Assembly (NCBI GenBank): GCA_024233835.1
Contig: JACKPC010000004.1
Location: 439,888 to 503,887, forward strand
Direction: 5' to 3'
DNA: 64,000 nucleotides
DNA from: Leptospiraceae bacterium
Lineage (GTDB): Bacteria > Spirochaetota > Leptospiria > Leptospirales > Leptospiraceae
In this document: positions 1 to 10,100 of the stretch, one piece after another
Layout: every line of letters starts with the position of its first letter
Position numbering within the stretch: the first letter of the stretch is position 1
Notes under the pieces: model-generated
Seen by the model: the letters and a program-made list of their open reading frames with translations, nothing else
The model's database searches: none
What the model was told of the DNA's origin: nothing
Program-made: the position numbers and the translations under genes

Positions 1-867
1 AATACCGGAAGCCTCGATATATGCCTTATTTAGATAAAGAAATGGATTCTGAGGTGAAATAATAGGACCCGAACTACATGAAAGCTCCTTTCCTATGACT
101 TTATTAGCAAATTCTCCAGCATGAATTCCTACATTTGTATAATTCGGTGCTAATGCAAAACTGGCACCCAGATCAGCAAGCCCGGGATAATATGTCATAA
201 GAATAATCCCTTTCTTTTTACAAAACTCAGAGACTTGCTCAAAAGTATCTTTATCATAGAGTGTATCAAAGACCATATAAAAAGCATCTGCATCTTTTTC
301 GATCTCTTTTAACTTTGACTCGACTTCCATGCGATGTTTAATCTTAATTACTTTTAGATCTAAATTCATCCAGATATCGTAATACTTACCTTCTCTTGCA
401 AAATAAGCTCCCTTTTCATCCATATAAAAAGAATATACTTTTTTTGCAGAAGGTTTAATTCGCTTCAATACATCGAAAAAATACTGAATAGAAACATCGG
501 ATGTAAATCCACAAACATTCCCCTTATGAACTTCAAGAGAATGCGGATAGTTCTGAATTATAAACAATATAGGAATATCATTTATAAATTTTCTTGTTTC
601 TTCTGTTGCCGTATTACCTATTGTAATTATTATACCTGCTGCATTTTTTCTCAATCGATTAAAAAAAGCTGATTTATCCTCTATAGAACTAATAAAAAAT
701 ATTTCCGAAGGAGACTGTAAGGAATACTCCAGACCCGATAAGGTTTTCATATAAATCGAATGGTTCGAACTTAAGATAATAGGGATTTTTTTTGACCCTT
801 CCGGGCTCAGAACAAAAGTTGGGATAAGAAAAAATATCGAAACTAAATATTTAAAAACCCTCTGCAT
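1..867 (-). CDS. ABC transporter periplasmic substrate-binding protein (PF04392-like), truncated by window edge
   Basis: The frame opens with an ATG at 867 on the reverse strand and stays open for 289 codons to the window edge, so the C-terminus is missing. The first ~20 residues form a hydrophobic export signal ending FFLIPTFVLS. The body looks like a two-lobed periplasmic binding protein of the ABC_sub_bind type: AAGIIITIGNTATEE, then CGFTSDVSIQYFFDVLKRI, the usual lobe-1 to lobe-2 transition of that family. It starts 3 bp after the stop of the upstream TonB receptor gene, with an AGG-type ribosome site inside that gene's end, so the two are probably co-transcribed and may handle the same ligand. 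The ligand cannot be told from the sequence. No permease or ATPase gene is visible. Confidence 0.75.
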   Translation of the reverse strand, partial: MQRVFKYLVSIFFLIPTFVLSPEGSKKIPIILSSNHSIYMKTLSGLEYSLQSPSEIFFISSIEDKSAFFNRLRKNAAGIIITIGNTATEETRKFINDIPILFIIQNYPHSLEVHKGNVCGFTSDVSIQYFFDVLKRIKPSAKKVYSFYMDEKGAYFAREGKYYDIWMNLDLKVIKIKHRMEVESKLKEIEKDADAFYMVFDTLYDKDTFEQVSEFCKKKGIILMTYYPGLADLGASFALAPNYTNVGIHAGEFANKVIGKELSCSSGPIISPQNPFLYLNKAYIEASGI

Positions 868-870
868 CTT

Positions 871-3822
871 TTATAACCTGTAAGATAATCGCAAATAAAC
901 TTCTCTTCGCGGTTGCGGGTGATAGGGACTGACAAACCCTTCAGGGTTAGATACCATAGGTTGTAGTTCATCTATAGGTCTTGTAGCACTACCGGCCTGT
1001 CGCCCCACTCCCATATATTCTTTATTGAAAAGATTTCGAATAATCAACTTTGATATAAGCCCTTGAATACCAAATAGATTGTGATAAGCCAATGTAAGGT
1101 TGACAAGAGTATAAGAAGCGAGATAAGAATCTGGCTTTCCTTCCGTAACATAAGGATATTTTGTAAAACTATAATCGTATGGTTGAAAATAACGATTGGT
1201 GGAAGGAGCCTTTCGCTTACCCACCCAGTTCATTCGTAAATTCATACTTACTTTACCTAATAGTATATAATATATTCCTATATTAGCTTTTCTTGCTGCT
1301 ATATTATCTATTTCATAACCATCATTAAGGGTTCGAATGTTATTTATTTTTCCGCTCAGGGGATCCACATCCACTTCAAATAGACCTTCTCTCTTTCTTT
1401 TTCCTGTATAAGTATAGTTAGTAAAAAAAGATAGATATCGGTAAGGCTTCCAATCTAATTCAAAAGACGTTCCATATATATGAGTATTTGCAAGGTTTTG
1501 ATAATAACTGGCTTTCTGGCTTTCCGAACCTATCAGGTAAGTTCCATCATTCGGATTGGGAGCCTCATTTATTTGACCGATTAACTGGCTGAAAAAATAT
1601 CCTCCTTTAAATGTTATATTTGTAAAAGGTTTATAACTCAATTCCGTTTCATAGGTTTTTATCTTTTGTGGTTTTAAAAATTCGTTTCCTCGAAATTCAT
1701 CATACAACTGAAAGACTGTAGGAGCTTTAAAAGCTTCTCCATATAAAAGTTTAAAATATATGTTTTTTATAGGGTTACCAACAAGTCCTGAACGAGCTGT
1801 CCACACATAACCATAGTCGGTATCATAATCTCTCCTGATACCGATAGTAATACCATATTGATTATCATAAAATTTCTGTTCATCTTGTATATAAAAGGCA
1901 GCATTTGTAGAATAAAACATTGCAGCAACAGAAGATTTTAAGCCTCGACTATCCCAGCTTTTTTCCACGATTGTGGAACGTAAATTCTGTCTCTTTCCTA
2001 AAGAAATTCCTCCCAACTCATCCCCTGAAGCCGCACGTATCACTCTTTCCAATTGCATTCCCCAGATCAAATGGTTTGAGTTTGAAAGATCATAATTAAA
2101 TTGCTCTTGATAACCCGAAAGATAGCTTTGAGCGTGATATTCTTTAACTTTATCCGGTACCGGTGGGTATTGAACTCCGTTGATTACAGGAGTTTCAACA
2201 CTCTGGTAACGATAGGTATACACAAAACCGGTATCCGGATGAATATTCGTATTTCTTGTATATAATTTTATAAGAGAACTAAATTTTCTTCCGACATTAA
2301 AACCATAATCTATATGGAAAAAGTATCCGTTATGCCTTTTGGTATAAGGGATATCATCTGTATTCGTAAAATATTCATAAGAAGGAACGTAGCTACCCAG
2401 ACCTTCAGTCAAATCCCAGATAGTAAAACCAAAATTAAACTCTTCCTTTTGGATAGCTCCTCTGATAAATACATTTTCTTTATCAGTTTTAAAGCCATCT
2501 TTTATTTTTTTTCTTACTCCCCCCGGATACCTATCATTCTCAACACTGGGTTCAGAACCACCAAATTTTCCATAATCATTTATCTGAACCTTATCCGGTT
2601 CATAATTATTGTTAAAATAATTCCCGGGATCCGGCCTGCCCTTACCTCCATCTCCTGGTGTTTCCATGTATCGTCCTGCTAACCTAAGATTTAAACCATT
2701 CGAAAAGCGGTAGGAAAAAAAAGATTCTATCAGTTTTGTTTGAAAAGAACCATAATCAATATGAGTTTCTGAGAATATTTTAGAAGAAGAATTTTCCTTA
2801 TATATATCTTTTGAGCGTTTCGTAATAATATTAATTAAGCCGGCATAGGCATTGGCTCCGTAAAGAGCAGAACCCGGACCCAGAATAATTTCGATTCTTT
2901 TCACATCTATCAGGCTTATATCATATTGCATATGCCTCATCCAACCATTTCCGATGTCATTCTGGATGATACCATCTTCCATGATTAAAATCTGGGTCTG
3001 CCCTACATCTCCAATACCACGTAAAATTACATCAGTTGTATATTCCCCGGAATCATAAAAAGTGGAAAAGTCAAACCCATTTACATCCTGCAAAACTTCC
3101 GTCAAAGTTCTGTAGGCCCTTTCTTCTATTGTTTTGGCATCAATCACGATTACTTTTGCCGGAGACTCTTCGATAGCCTGCTGCCTTCGTGAAGCAGTAA
3201 TAACCTGGTTTTCCTCAAGCAAACGATAGGCTTCTTTCTTTTCTTTATTTCTGTCTACATCAATTAGCTTTTCTTTTTTACCACTGCTTACCGGGCGGTT
3301 TAAATAATGTTCAATAATATTATAGGTAAGCTTTTCTCTTTTCGGGTTCACTTTTAAAGAAACCTCAAGTCGCTTTGCAAATTCTTCTAACCTTTCCTCT
3401 TCCTCGAACTCTTCCGGTTTCAACTCAATTCCCTCGATCAGTTCAAAATCAATTTCCTGAGAAATAGCGTCTATAATCTCCTTATTTTTTGGGTGATATA
3501 TTTGTGCATATATATCCGGAGGAAAAGATTCATTTGTTTTATAGGATATATCAATTATTAGATAATTTTGATTCTCCTCAGTATCCTTGGTTTCGACTCC
3601 AAGTGCTTCGTTTCGAAACTGTATATTATAGTCTTTTAATATACCTTCCAGTTTCTGTTTTATTCTGGTTTCAAGAAGCCTGTTAGAAGCCGAATGAAAA
3701 GGTCGAAAGTGAATGAGTAAATCTTTTTTATCTGAAGCCTGCAAGAAAGAAGTGATAAATAACATAAAACTGATATACAGACATCTTTTTAGAAGAGATC
3801 TACACAAAACATGAACCTTCAA
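871..3822 (-). CDS. TonB-dependent outer-membrane receptor with long N-terminal extension
   Basis: A 983-residue protein. Residues 1-29 are a signal peptide (cleavage after LQA). Residues ~30-200 are a charged, unassigned periplasmic extension. The plug domain follows (~205-340) with ITASRRQQAIEESPAKVIVI, then LRGIGDVGQTQILIMEDGI and GPGSALYGANAYAGLINIIT, the classic plug signatures. The rest is a ~640-residue beta-barrel rich in aromatic and charged strands, ending RREVYLRLSYRL. TonB receptors import scarce ligands (siderophores, cobalamin, some sugars) across the outer membrane using TonB-ExbBD energy. The ligand is not evident here. The gene lies downstream of a lipoprotein gene from which it is separated by a terminator-like hairpin, and is followed after 3 bp by a periplasmic binding protein gene. 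The extension before the plug is longer than in most receptors and is not an obvious STN domain. Confidence 0.93.
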   Translation of the reverse strand: MKVHVLCRSLLKRCLYISFMLFITSFLQASDKKDLLIHFRPFHSASNRLLETRIKQKLEGILKDYNIQFRNEALGVETKDTEENQNYLIIDISYKTNESFPPDIYAQIYHPKNKEIIDAISQEIDFELIEGIELKPEEFEEEERLEEFAKRLEVSLKVNPKREKLTYNIIEHYLNRPVSSGKKEKLIDVDRNKEKKEAYRLLEENQVITASRRQQAIEESPAKVIVIDAKTIEERAYRTLTEVLQDVNGFDFSTFYDSGEYTTDVILRGIGDVGQTQILIMEDGIIQNDIGNGWMRHMQYDISLIDVKRIEIILGPGSALYGANAYAGLINIITKRSKDIYKENSSSKIFSETHIDYGSFQTKLIESFFSYRFSNGLNLRLAGRYMETPGDGGKGRPDPGNYFNNNYEPDKVQINDYGKFGGSEPSVENDRYPGGVRKKIKDGFKTDKENVFIRGAIQKEEFNFGFTIWDLTEGLGSYVPSYEYFTNTDDIPYTKRHNGYFFHIDYGFNVGRKFSSLIKLYTRNTNIHPDTGFVYTYRYQSVETPVINGVQYPPVPDKVKEYHAQSYLSGYQEQFNYDLSNSNHLIWGMQLERVIRAASGDELGGISLGKRQNLRSTIVEKSWDSRGLKSSVAAMFYSTNAAFYIQDEQKFYDNQYGITIGIRRDYDTDYGYVWTARSGLVGNPIKNIYFKLLYGEAFKAPTVFQLYDEFRGNEFLKPQKIKTYETELSYKPFTNITFKGGYFFSQLIGQINEAPNPNDGTYLIGSESQKASYYQNLANTHIYGTSFELDWKPYRYLSFFTNYTYTGKRKREGLFEVDVDPLSGKINNIRTLNDGYEIDNIAARKANIGIYYILLGKVSMNLRMNWVGKRKAPSTNRYFQPYDYSFTKYPYVTEGKPDSYLASYTLVNLTLAYHNLFGIQGLISKLIIRNLFNKEYMGVGRQAGSATRPIDELQPMVSNPEGFVSPYHPQPRREVYLRLSYRL

Positions 3823-3908
3823 TGAATAAGCTTAAATTTGTATTTAGCAGGATACGAATAAAGACTTAAATAGAAAGCATTTTTTCTTTGATAGATCAAA
3901 TTTTTACG

Positions 3909-3936
3909 TAAAAAAGGCGAACTAAAAAAGCTCGCC
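3909..3936 (-). terminator. Rho-independent terminator after lipoprotein gene
   Basis: Read on the reverse strand, the stem GGCGAGC / GTTCGCC (one G-U pair, loop TTTTTTA) is followed directly by TTTTTTACG. It lies 20 bp past the stop of the 3957-5528 gene and before the TonB receptor start. Confidence 0.75.
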
Positions 3937-3956
3937 AATTTTCAAAAATCATGAAT

Positions 3957-5528
3957 TTATCTGGAAAGAATATTCGCGGTAATAGTGGCAGCCGGTGCAA
4001 CTTCCCCATTGCCTGTCCAGGCAGCTATTGAACTGGAATGACCGCTAATCGGTGCGATACTGCTTCCATTTAAAATATTCAAAGCTCCAACTCCGGTATT
4101 GGTAAAGTCTCCTCCATCATCAGTATTTTTACGGACAGAATCTGCCGCAAAGGTGGTATTCTTTTCGTAAGTAGCAAAAATACCCTCCGGATCTGTCAGA
4201 CCGCTGGTATTCTCCTGTCCAACCAAATCATTGACAGTTCCGTTTACAGCAAAATAAACGGGGTTTTTAATTCCGGTTATGGCCTGAATAGACTTAATCT
4301 GGGTCTGGGCATTGGTGTTTGAAGAAAGGGCAGCGCAGGACTGATAAGTTGTAAGAGCAGAACTTAAAGTCGCCTGGTTAGATGTATTGGCTAAAGAAGT
4401 ACCGCAGGCTAAATTTAAGCACTGTAACATATTACTTGCACTAGAGCAAGTCGAAACAGAAGTCGCTTCCATTTTCTTTAAAAATCCATCGGTAAAAAGT
4501 TCTCCGAGACTCCAATTCTGTGCATCTGCAAAAGGAGTAGAACTCAGAGTTTCCGTACTTAAAGGAAGGATCACCTTTACGATACCTTTATTAGTTACAG
4601 AAGAACCAATTGCTTTATAAATATAGGTTCTTTTACTTGCACTTCCCCAATTGGTTGTATCGCTTGTATTGTCTTCCATAAAGGGCATCTTAATTCCGAT
4701 ATACTCGATAGCTCCATCAATATTCACAAGACCATTACTATCTTCTGTCATATAAGCTACTGCATTTCCCTTGTTATTCAGAGCATAGACAACATCCGGT
4801 AAATTGGCAATGTGAAGCAATGTCGTTTTTAAAGAACTTGTTATATCTTTTTTGAATTCGGCCCGAACCAGGGTGAATTCCGTTTTGCCACTCGGTACAT
4901 GACGGAAAAATAATATACCATCTGTCACAGTACTCCCTGTTTTTAAGAATTCGAATTCTAATTGTTTTACATCCCCGGCTTTTAGTTCGGTGATAGTGGA
5001 AGATGTATTTTGTTTCCACCAGATTTCAAGCTTTTTACCACCACTTCCGAAATTTGTGCTATTTGAAATACGAATCACTTTTCCATTAGTCACATTATAG
5101 TTCGGATCCGTTGTATCGTTTTTTTCTGTAGTGCTAAATACAACCGTATTATTACTGCTAAGAAGCTTTGAAATTGCAGTACTATCCAAAATCTTTACAA
5201 AAACGTCTCCGATCTTCACAATATCACTTACTGCTTTAACAGAAGCCCGAACCGGTGAGTAAACTTTTTTCAATACAGTTAAAGCTTCTGTATCGGTAAT
5301 GACCGTTCGTTCACTGGTGGCGGTCGTGATACTCGAACCGGTCAAAACACTGGGTATTACCACAAGAGAACCCGAACTCTGGGTTCCGGATGTTGTAGTA
5401 GAATTACCGGCAGATAGCAGGGCCAGTGCTGCCACGTTTTTATCTTTATCCTTATCCTCTTTCTTACAGAAAAGAACCAGGCTAAAAATCAATATAAACC
5501 AAAAAAACCTTTTAAAAAATTGTTTCAT
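3957..5528 (-). CDS. Putative lipoprotein of unknown function
   Basis: A 523-residue protein with a lipoprotein signal: basic KQFFKRFF start, hydrophobic core and lipobox LVLFC at residues 17-21, followed by a run of K/D/E residues (KKEDKDKDKN), a tether typical of spirochaete lipoproteins. The mature part is Ser/Thr/Asn-rich and low in aromatic residues, with a Cys-containing stretch (~360-395: CSSASNMLQCLNLACG, YQSCAAL) that suggests disulfides. No known domain was recognised. It is probably anchored to the inner leaflet of the outer membrane or exposed at the surface. It is transcribed alone, divergently from the glycosyltransferase gene at 5665, and ends in its own terminator. It reads TNTGVGALNILNG near its end, a hint of beta-rich secreted structure. 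Confidence 0.8.
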   Translation of the reverse strand: MKQFFKRFFWFILIFSLVLFCKKEDKDKDKNVAALALLSAGNSTTTSGTQSSGSLVVIPSVLTGSSITTATSERTVITDTEALTVLKKVYSPVRASVKAVSDIVKIGDVFVKILDSTAISKLLSSNNTVVFSTTEKNDTTDPNYNVTNGKVIRISNSTNFGSGGKKLEIWWKQNTSSTITELKAGDVKQLEFEFLKTGSTVTDGILFFRHVPSGKTEFTLVRAEFKKDITSSLKTTLLHIANLPDVVYALNNKGNAVAYMTEDSNGLVNIDGAIEYIGIKMPFMEDNTSDTTNWGSASKRTYIYKAIGSSVTNKGIVKVILPLSTETLSSTPFADAQNWSLGELFTDGFLKKMEATSVSTCSSASNMLQCLNLACGTSLANTSNQATLSSALTTYQSCAALSSNTNAQTQIKSIQAITGIKNPVYFAVNGTVNDLVGQENTSGLTDPEGIFATYEKNTTFAADSVRKNTDDGGDFTNTGVGALNILNGSSIAPISGHSSSIAAWTGNGEVAPAATITANILSR

Positions 5529-5664
5529 CTCTTTACTCCAAGTTACCTATAAAACTATAACACTTAGAATCCTTTTTTTTGTCTATCAAAATATACTCGT
5601 TTTTTTGATATTTGATTCGACAAAAAACTTTAAGATAAGATATCGTTGATTAGTATAAACTTTT

Positions 5665-7146
5665 ATGAACCTGCTCAAACCAATAGAAATCAATCAAAGT
5701 CTGAGTTTGAAAGACTATCTTTCCATACCTTTTCTAACAGCCCCAATTCAAGAACTTATAGAAGATGCCAGACAAAAAAAAGACCCTCTCCATAATAGAA
5801 CTATCTGGATGATAAGTCAATCTGACAGAGGAGAGGGAGTCTCCGAACTTTTATCCCGCAAGGTCTGCTTATTTAAAGATTTAGGCTTTCATGTGCGCTG
5901 GCTATCCATCTCAGAAGAAAATAAAGATTTCTTAGCCCTCAACAACCGACTTAGAAACCTCATCTACGGTAGAAATGAAAATACGATACAGGAAAGTGAA
6001 AGAATTTTATATGAAAGCATTAACCTAAAAATCGCAAAAGAGTTAAGTCTTCTTTTTAAGCAAAACGATATACTTATTATCCATGATACGGCTGCTATGG
6101 CTACACCACATTTCATATCAAAAAAATACCAGATTAAGTTTATCTGGCGATGTCATGCAGGAACTGATATAGAAAATGAATTCACACGAAACGCCTGGGA
6201 ATTCTTAAAACCTTATTCTGAACATTATAATACAACTATCTTTTCAGCTCCTGAATACATTCCTTACTATTTTTCAGGTCGGGCTCAAATCATAAGTCCT
6301 TCAATAGACCCCTTAAGCCATAAAAACCGAGACTTAAGCATTCATAAACTTATCGGAATTCTTTGTAATGCAGGTCTAAGTGTAGCCCATAACCCTATTA
6401 TCACTCCTGAATTTAACAATATCGCTTTACGCCTACAAAAAAATAGAACTTATGCACCGGCAAAATTTCCTGATGAAATAGGCCTTCTTTATAGACCTAT
6501 TATAAGCCAGATTTCTCGTTGGGAAAAAATGAAAGGATTTCTTCCCCTTCTGGAAGCTTTTAAAATATTAAAACAGGAATACAGGGATAAAGCTCAAACA
6601 GAACGTCAACAAAAGCGAATAGACTTTGTTCGAATGGTGCTTGCCGGACCGGCACCGGAAGAAACACCTGATAGACCCATTTCAAGTTCATTTTTAAAGG
6701 AAGTAGAAGATAGTTATCTTACCTTACCCGAAGATATACAAAGAGATATTGCCATCATAAAACTTCCCCTGCAATCTGTAAAAGAAAATGCTTTAATGAT
6801 CAATGCCTTACAGCGTTGCAGTACCCTGGTAGTGCAAAATTCACTTCAAGAAGCATTTGGATTAACCTGTACAGAAGCTATGTGGAAGTCTACTCCCGTC
6901 CTTGTCTCAAATAGCTGTGGTTTACGACAACAGGTAAGGGATAAATTAGATGGCTGGGTTCTAAACCGTGCTGACGACCCAAAAGAAATAGCAAAAGCTT
7001 TCTATCATATTTTGGACAATCCTAAAGAAAGAGAACGTCTGGCTCTTTCCGCACAAAAAAGAGTCATGGAAGAATTTTTAATCTTCACCAACCTCCGCAA
7101 ATGGTTACGCACGTTCTCTTTACTATCATCCGAAACTCAAACGTAA
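5665..7146 (+). CDS. Glycosyltransferase family 4, TreT (trehalose synthase)-like
   Basis: A 493-residue protein with no signal peptide, probably cytosolic. N-terminal half: TIWMISQSDRGEGVSELLS (acceptor-side glycine loop), then DILIIHDTAAMATP, FIWRCHAGTDIENEF and ISPSIDPLSHKNRDLS. This series of motifs is characteristic of the retaining trehalose glycosyltransferring synthase group (TreT). C-terminal half: SRWEKMKGFLPLLEAF and QEAFGLTCTEAMWKSTPVLV, the GT4 nucleotide-sugar site with an E-x7-E-like motif. Family knowledge: TreT joins NDP-glucose and glucose to give trehalose, but related enzymes use other acceptors, so the product is not certain. The gene stands alone between two reverse-strand genes. 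Its stop is 1 bp from the end of the convergent channel gene. The start ATG at 5665 is the first in frame. Confidence 0.82.
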   Translation: MNLLKPIEINQSLSLKDYLSIPFLTAPIQELIEDARQKKDPLHNRTIWMISQSDRGEGVSELLSRKVCLFKDLGFHVRWLSISEENKDFLALNNRLRNLIYGRNENTIQESERILYESINLKIAKELSLLFKQNDILIIHDTAAMATPHFISKKYQIKFIWRCHAGTDIENEFTRNAWEFLKPYSEHYNTTIFSAPEYIPYYFSGRAQIISPSIDPLSHKNRDLSIHKLIGILCNAGLSVAHNPIITPEFNNIALRLQKNRTYAPAKFPDEIGLLYRPIISQISRWEKMKGFLPLLEAFKILKQEYRDKAQTERQQKRIDFVRMVLAGPAPEETPDRPISSSFLKEVEDSYLTLPEDIQRDIAIIKLPLQSVKENALMINALQRCSTLVVQNSLQEAFGLTCTEAMWKSTPVLVSNSCGLRQQVRDKLDGWVLNRADDPKEIAKAFYHILDNPKERERLALSAQKRVMEEFLIFTNLRKWLRTFSLLSSETQT

Positions 7147-7147
7147 T

Positions 7148-10100
7148 TTAGCTTTTCCCAAAACCAAAGAAGCGCTGAATCTTCTGTTGTAAACTTTCCT
7201 GCATCTGGTTCTGCTTGTCCATCTTGGAAGCAAGGTGCTGATCCTTTTCCGATTCGGTTTTCATCTTACGGCTGATAAGAACCTCACTTAAATGCTGCAT
7301 TACCTCCGGTTCTTTTTCGATGAGTGGAGCTATATCTTCCTTGGTAATCTGGTATAGATACGTGTCTGTTCCTGAAACAATACTCGCAGTTCTCGCTTCC
7401 CCGGTTAAGAGAGACATTTCTCCAAAAAAGTTTCCGGCACCGAGTCTCGCGACCTCTATAGTATTGCCTTCACCCACATCGACTATCACTCTCACCATTC
7501 CTTCTACAATCACAAACATAGAATTGCCGGCTTCTCCCTGTTGCACAATGGTTTTATTCGGTCTATAGTTAAGCTTGTGCATTCTTTCACTCAGGTATTT
7601 CTTAGATTCATCGGAGAAAGGATGGAAGATATCAATCTCTTCCAGAAGCACGATAGGTCTGGTAGCAGCTTCTTCTCCCCTGGCCTTCACTCCTTTAAAC
7701 ATGTGAAGTTCCTGTCTCTGAATGGCCGGCATAATCCCGGCTCGATTCAAATGTGACCAGACCCGTTTCCAGACCACTTCTTCGTGAGCATATCTTTTTC
7801 CGTAGTCGTCCAGTATAAAATACACCCCATATTTGGCTGACCATTCGGTAAAACCTTTAAAACGAGTGTAAGGAATAGCCCCTTTTGCAATCACTGTAGT
7901 GGAAAGCACGGCGTCCATTAAAATCTTTTGGACTCTTTCCGGTGTATGAGAAGGATCTACATGCACAAAAAACCATAATTCAAACTGTGTATCCGGATAA
8001 TTAAAGTTCTTCACCACCGATTCAGAAGCAATAGCGTTCGGTATGCTTAAAACGTTATTATCTCGTGTTTTTATCCGGGTAGTTCTCCAGGTAATGTCAA
8101 TGACCTTACCTTCATCATAACTGCCCATTTGAATCCAATCTCCGACGTTAAACGGGCTCTCCATGTTAATCGCAATTCCGGAAAAGATATTGGAAATGTT
8201 AATCTGGATAGCGAGACCTATAATCATGGCAATTACACCGGAAGTTGCCAGTAAGCTGGTAAGCTTTTGATCAAAAACATAGGCAATAATTCCAAAAAAA
8301 GCGAGGACATAGATAAGAAAGGAAATAAGCCTTCTGACCACCGTAGGAATTTTTCTACCCGTATTTTCCTGTAGTGGAGTCCAGATAAAGCGATTAATGG
8401 CCCAATTCAAAAAGATAGCCGGAACGAGCCACCAGAGAATGTCAAAAATTGTGACCATCACCTGAAGCTTGTTTATACTGGTTTTTTCTACAAATAAATC
8501 GACCAGAACCACTTCGGCACAGAGAATCAAGAAAAATGTAAAGCATACCTGTAAAAACCAGGTTACAAAACTTAAGTTTCGTAAAATAGCATTTCGTTTC
8601 GAAAGAACCGGAAAGGAAACCACGACAATAAAACTCATCCCCAGTAAATAGGGAGCCAGAAAATTCGGAATACTCGATTTCATACTGATCTGACTTTTCT
8701 TAATACGAAGAGCCGAGTTAAATTTGGAATACTCCACCTTTCCGCCCGACACATTGAGATAGCGGGGAACTCCGAGAGAGTCTTCCTCCGAAACATCCTG
8801 ATAGAACCAGACCCTATCAATTTCCCAATCCGGGTTACTTAATACCTGGCTTTTTTGCAATCTATCCGTGAGATCTTCTGAATGTGCAAATCCCATTCCT
8901 AAAACATCTGTTACATAGATCAGGTTATTACGACTTAATTTACGGTGTCGAAAACTCAAACCCAGAACGTGTTGACCCATAGCATGACGACCGGGAAGAG
9001 AATCCAGTTTAAAAGTTCCCTTAACGTGATATAAACGATAAATAATTCTATCCTGTCTTTCTTCTTCGAGGGGAGCACCGAGGTTAATGGCTTCCAGGGC
9101 ATTTGTAAAAATAATATCTTCCGGTTTTATATCTTCCTGGAATCGAAACCAGAGAAAGAAATCCATAAAGAAACTACCCTTACCCGGGTTTAACTCACTC
9201 AACTTGTTCATCTTAATCCCGGTATACACCACATTGGTCTTATACATATAACGGTTATCAATGTGCAGGATAAGCCCATCTTTTAAGGAGCGTTCTATAT
9301 CTGAAAGCTCAAAGAGGTTACGAACCGATTTCAACTGGGTCAAAGCAGAGATTACACTTTTATTCTTATAAACACCTATGGAAACCGGTTTGGGTGCATC
9401 TCCATTGGCATCAAAGTAATTAAAGCCCGTGACTCCTTCCACAGAATTTTCAATACTGTTCATACCGGAAAGATAATCACGTATTCTCTTTCTATCTTCT
9501 TTCAGATTTTCTAATTTTCCGGAAATCCCGGCCTGCTCAATAGCGTGCATTAAAACAAGAGCTGAATCATAAGCAAAAGCAGAAAGCCAGTCCGGCTCTT
9601 TTCCATAGGCCTTTCCAAAATTATCATAGAATTCGAGAGCTTTTTCGGAAGCTGTATCGAAGATAAGAGGAGTCGTTGTGAAAATATCCGATACACTGGC
9701 AATCGTATCGGAAAACGCTGAAGAATTTCCGGGAAAAACTTCAGAAGCAAAAGAATCGGGAGTAATGATGGGGTTTTTGATTCCCTTTTCACGAAGAAGT
9801 TTTATAAAGATAACCGCTTCCTTTCCGTGCATAGCAAGAAAAATAGTGCCCTCACGTTTGAATCGGGTAAAGTCTTTCACTATCGTCTGGATTTTTTCAT
9901 CCAGAGCGGGATCCTTAATTGCAAAACTCCATTTTTGTTGAAGAAATACTCCGAGTTCTCTGGAAGTTTCAGCAAAGACCTGAGAAAGATACTTTCCATA
10001 AGGTAAATCTTCTTCTATGATAAACACTTTCTTTTGTTGAAGTATCCGCCTCGAGTAATTGGCCAAAAAGCGTCCCTGTAAATTATCATTAAATACAGTT

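Noticed and set aside
8469..8651. Forward-strand 60-codon frame inside the channel fusion gene
   Set aside because: It is opposite the membrane helices of the 1124-residue protein, and has no ribosome site or homology-like pattern.
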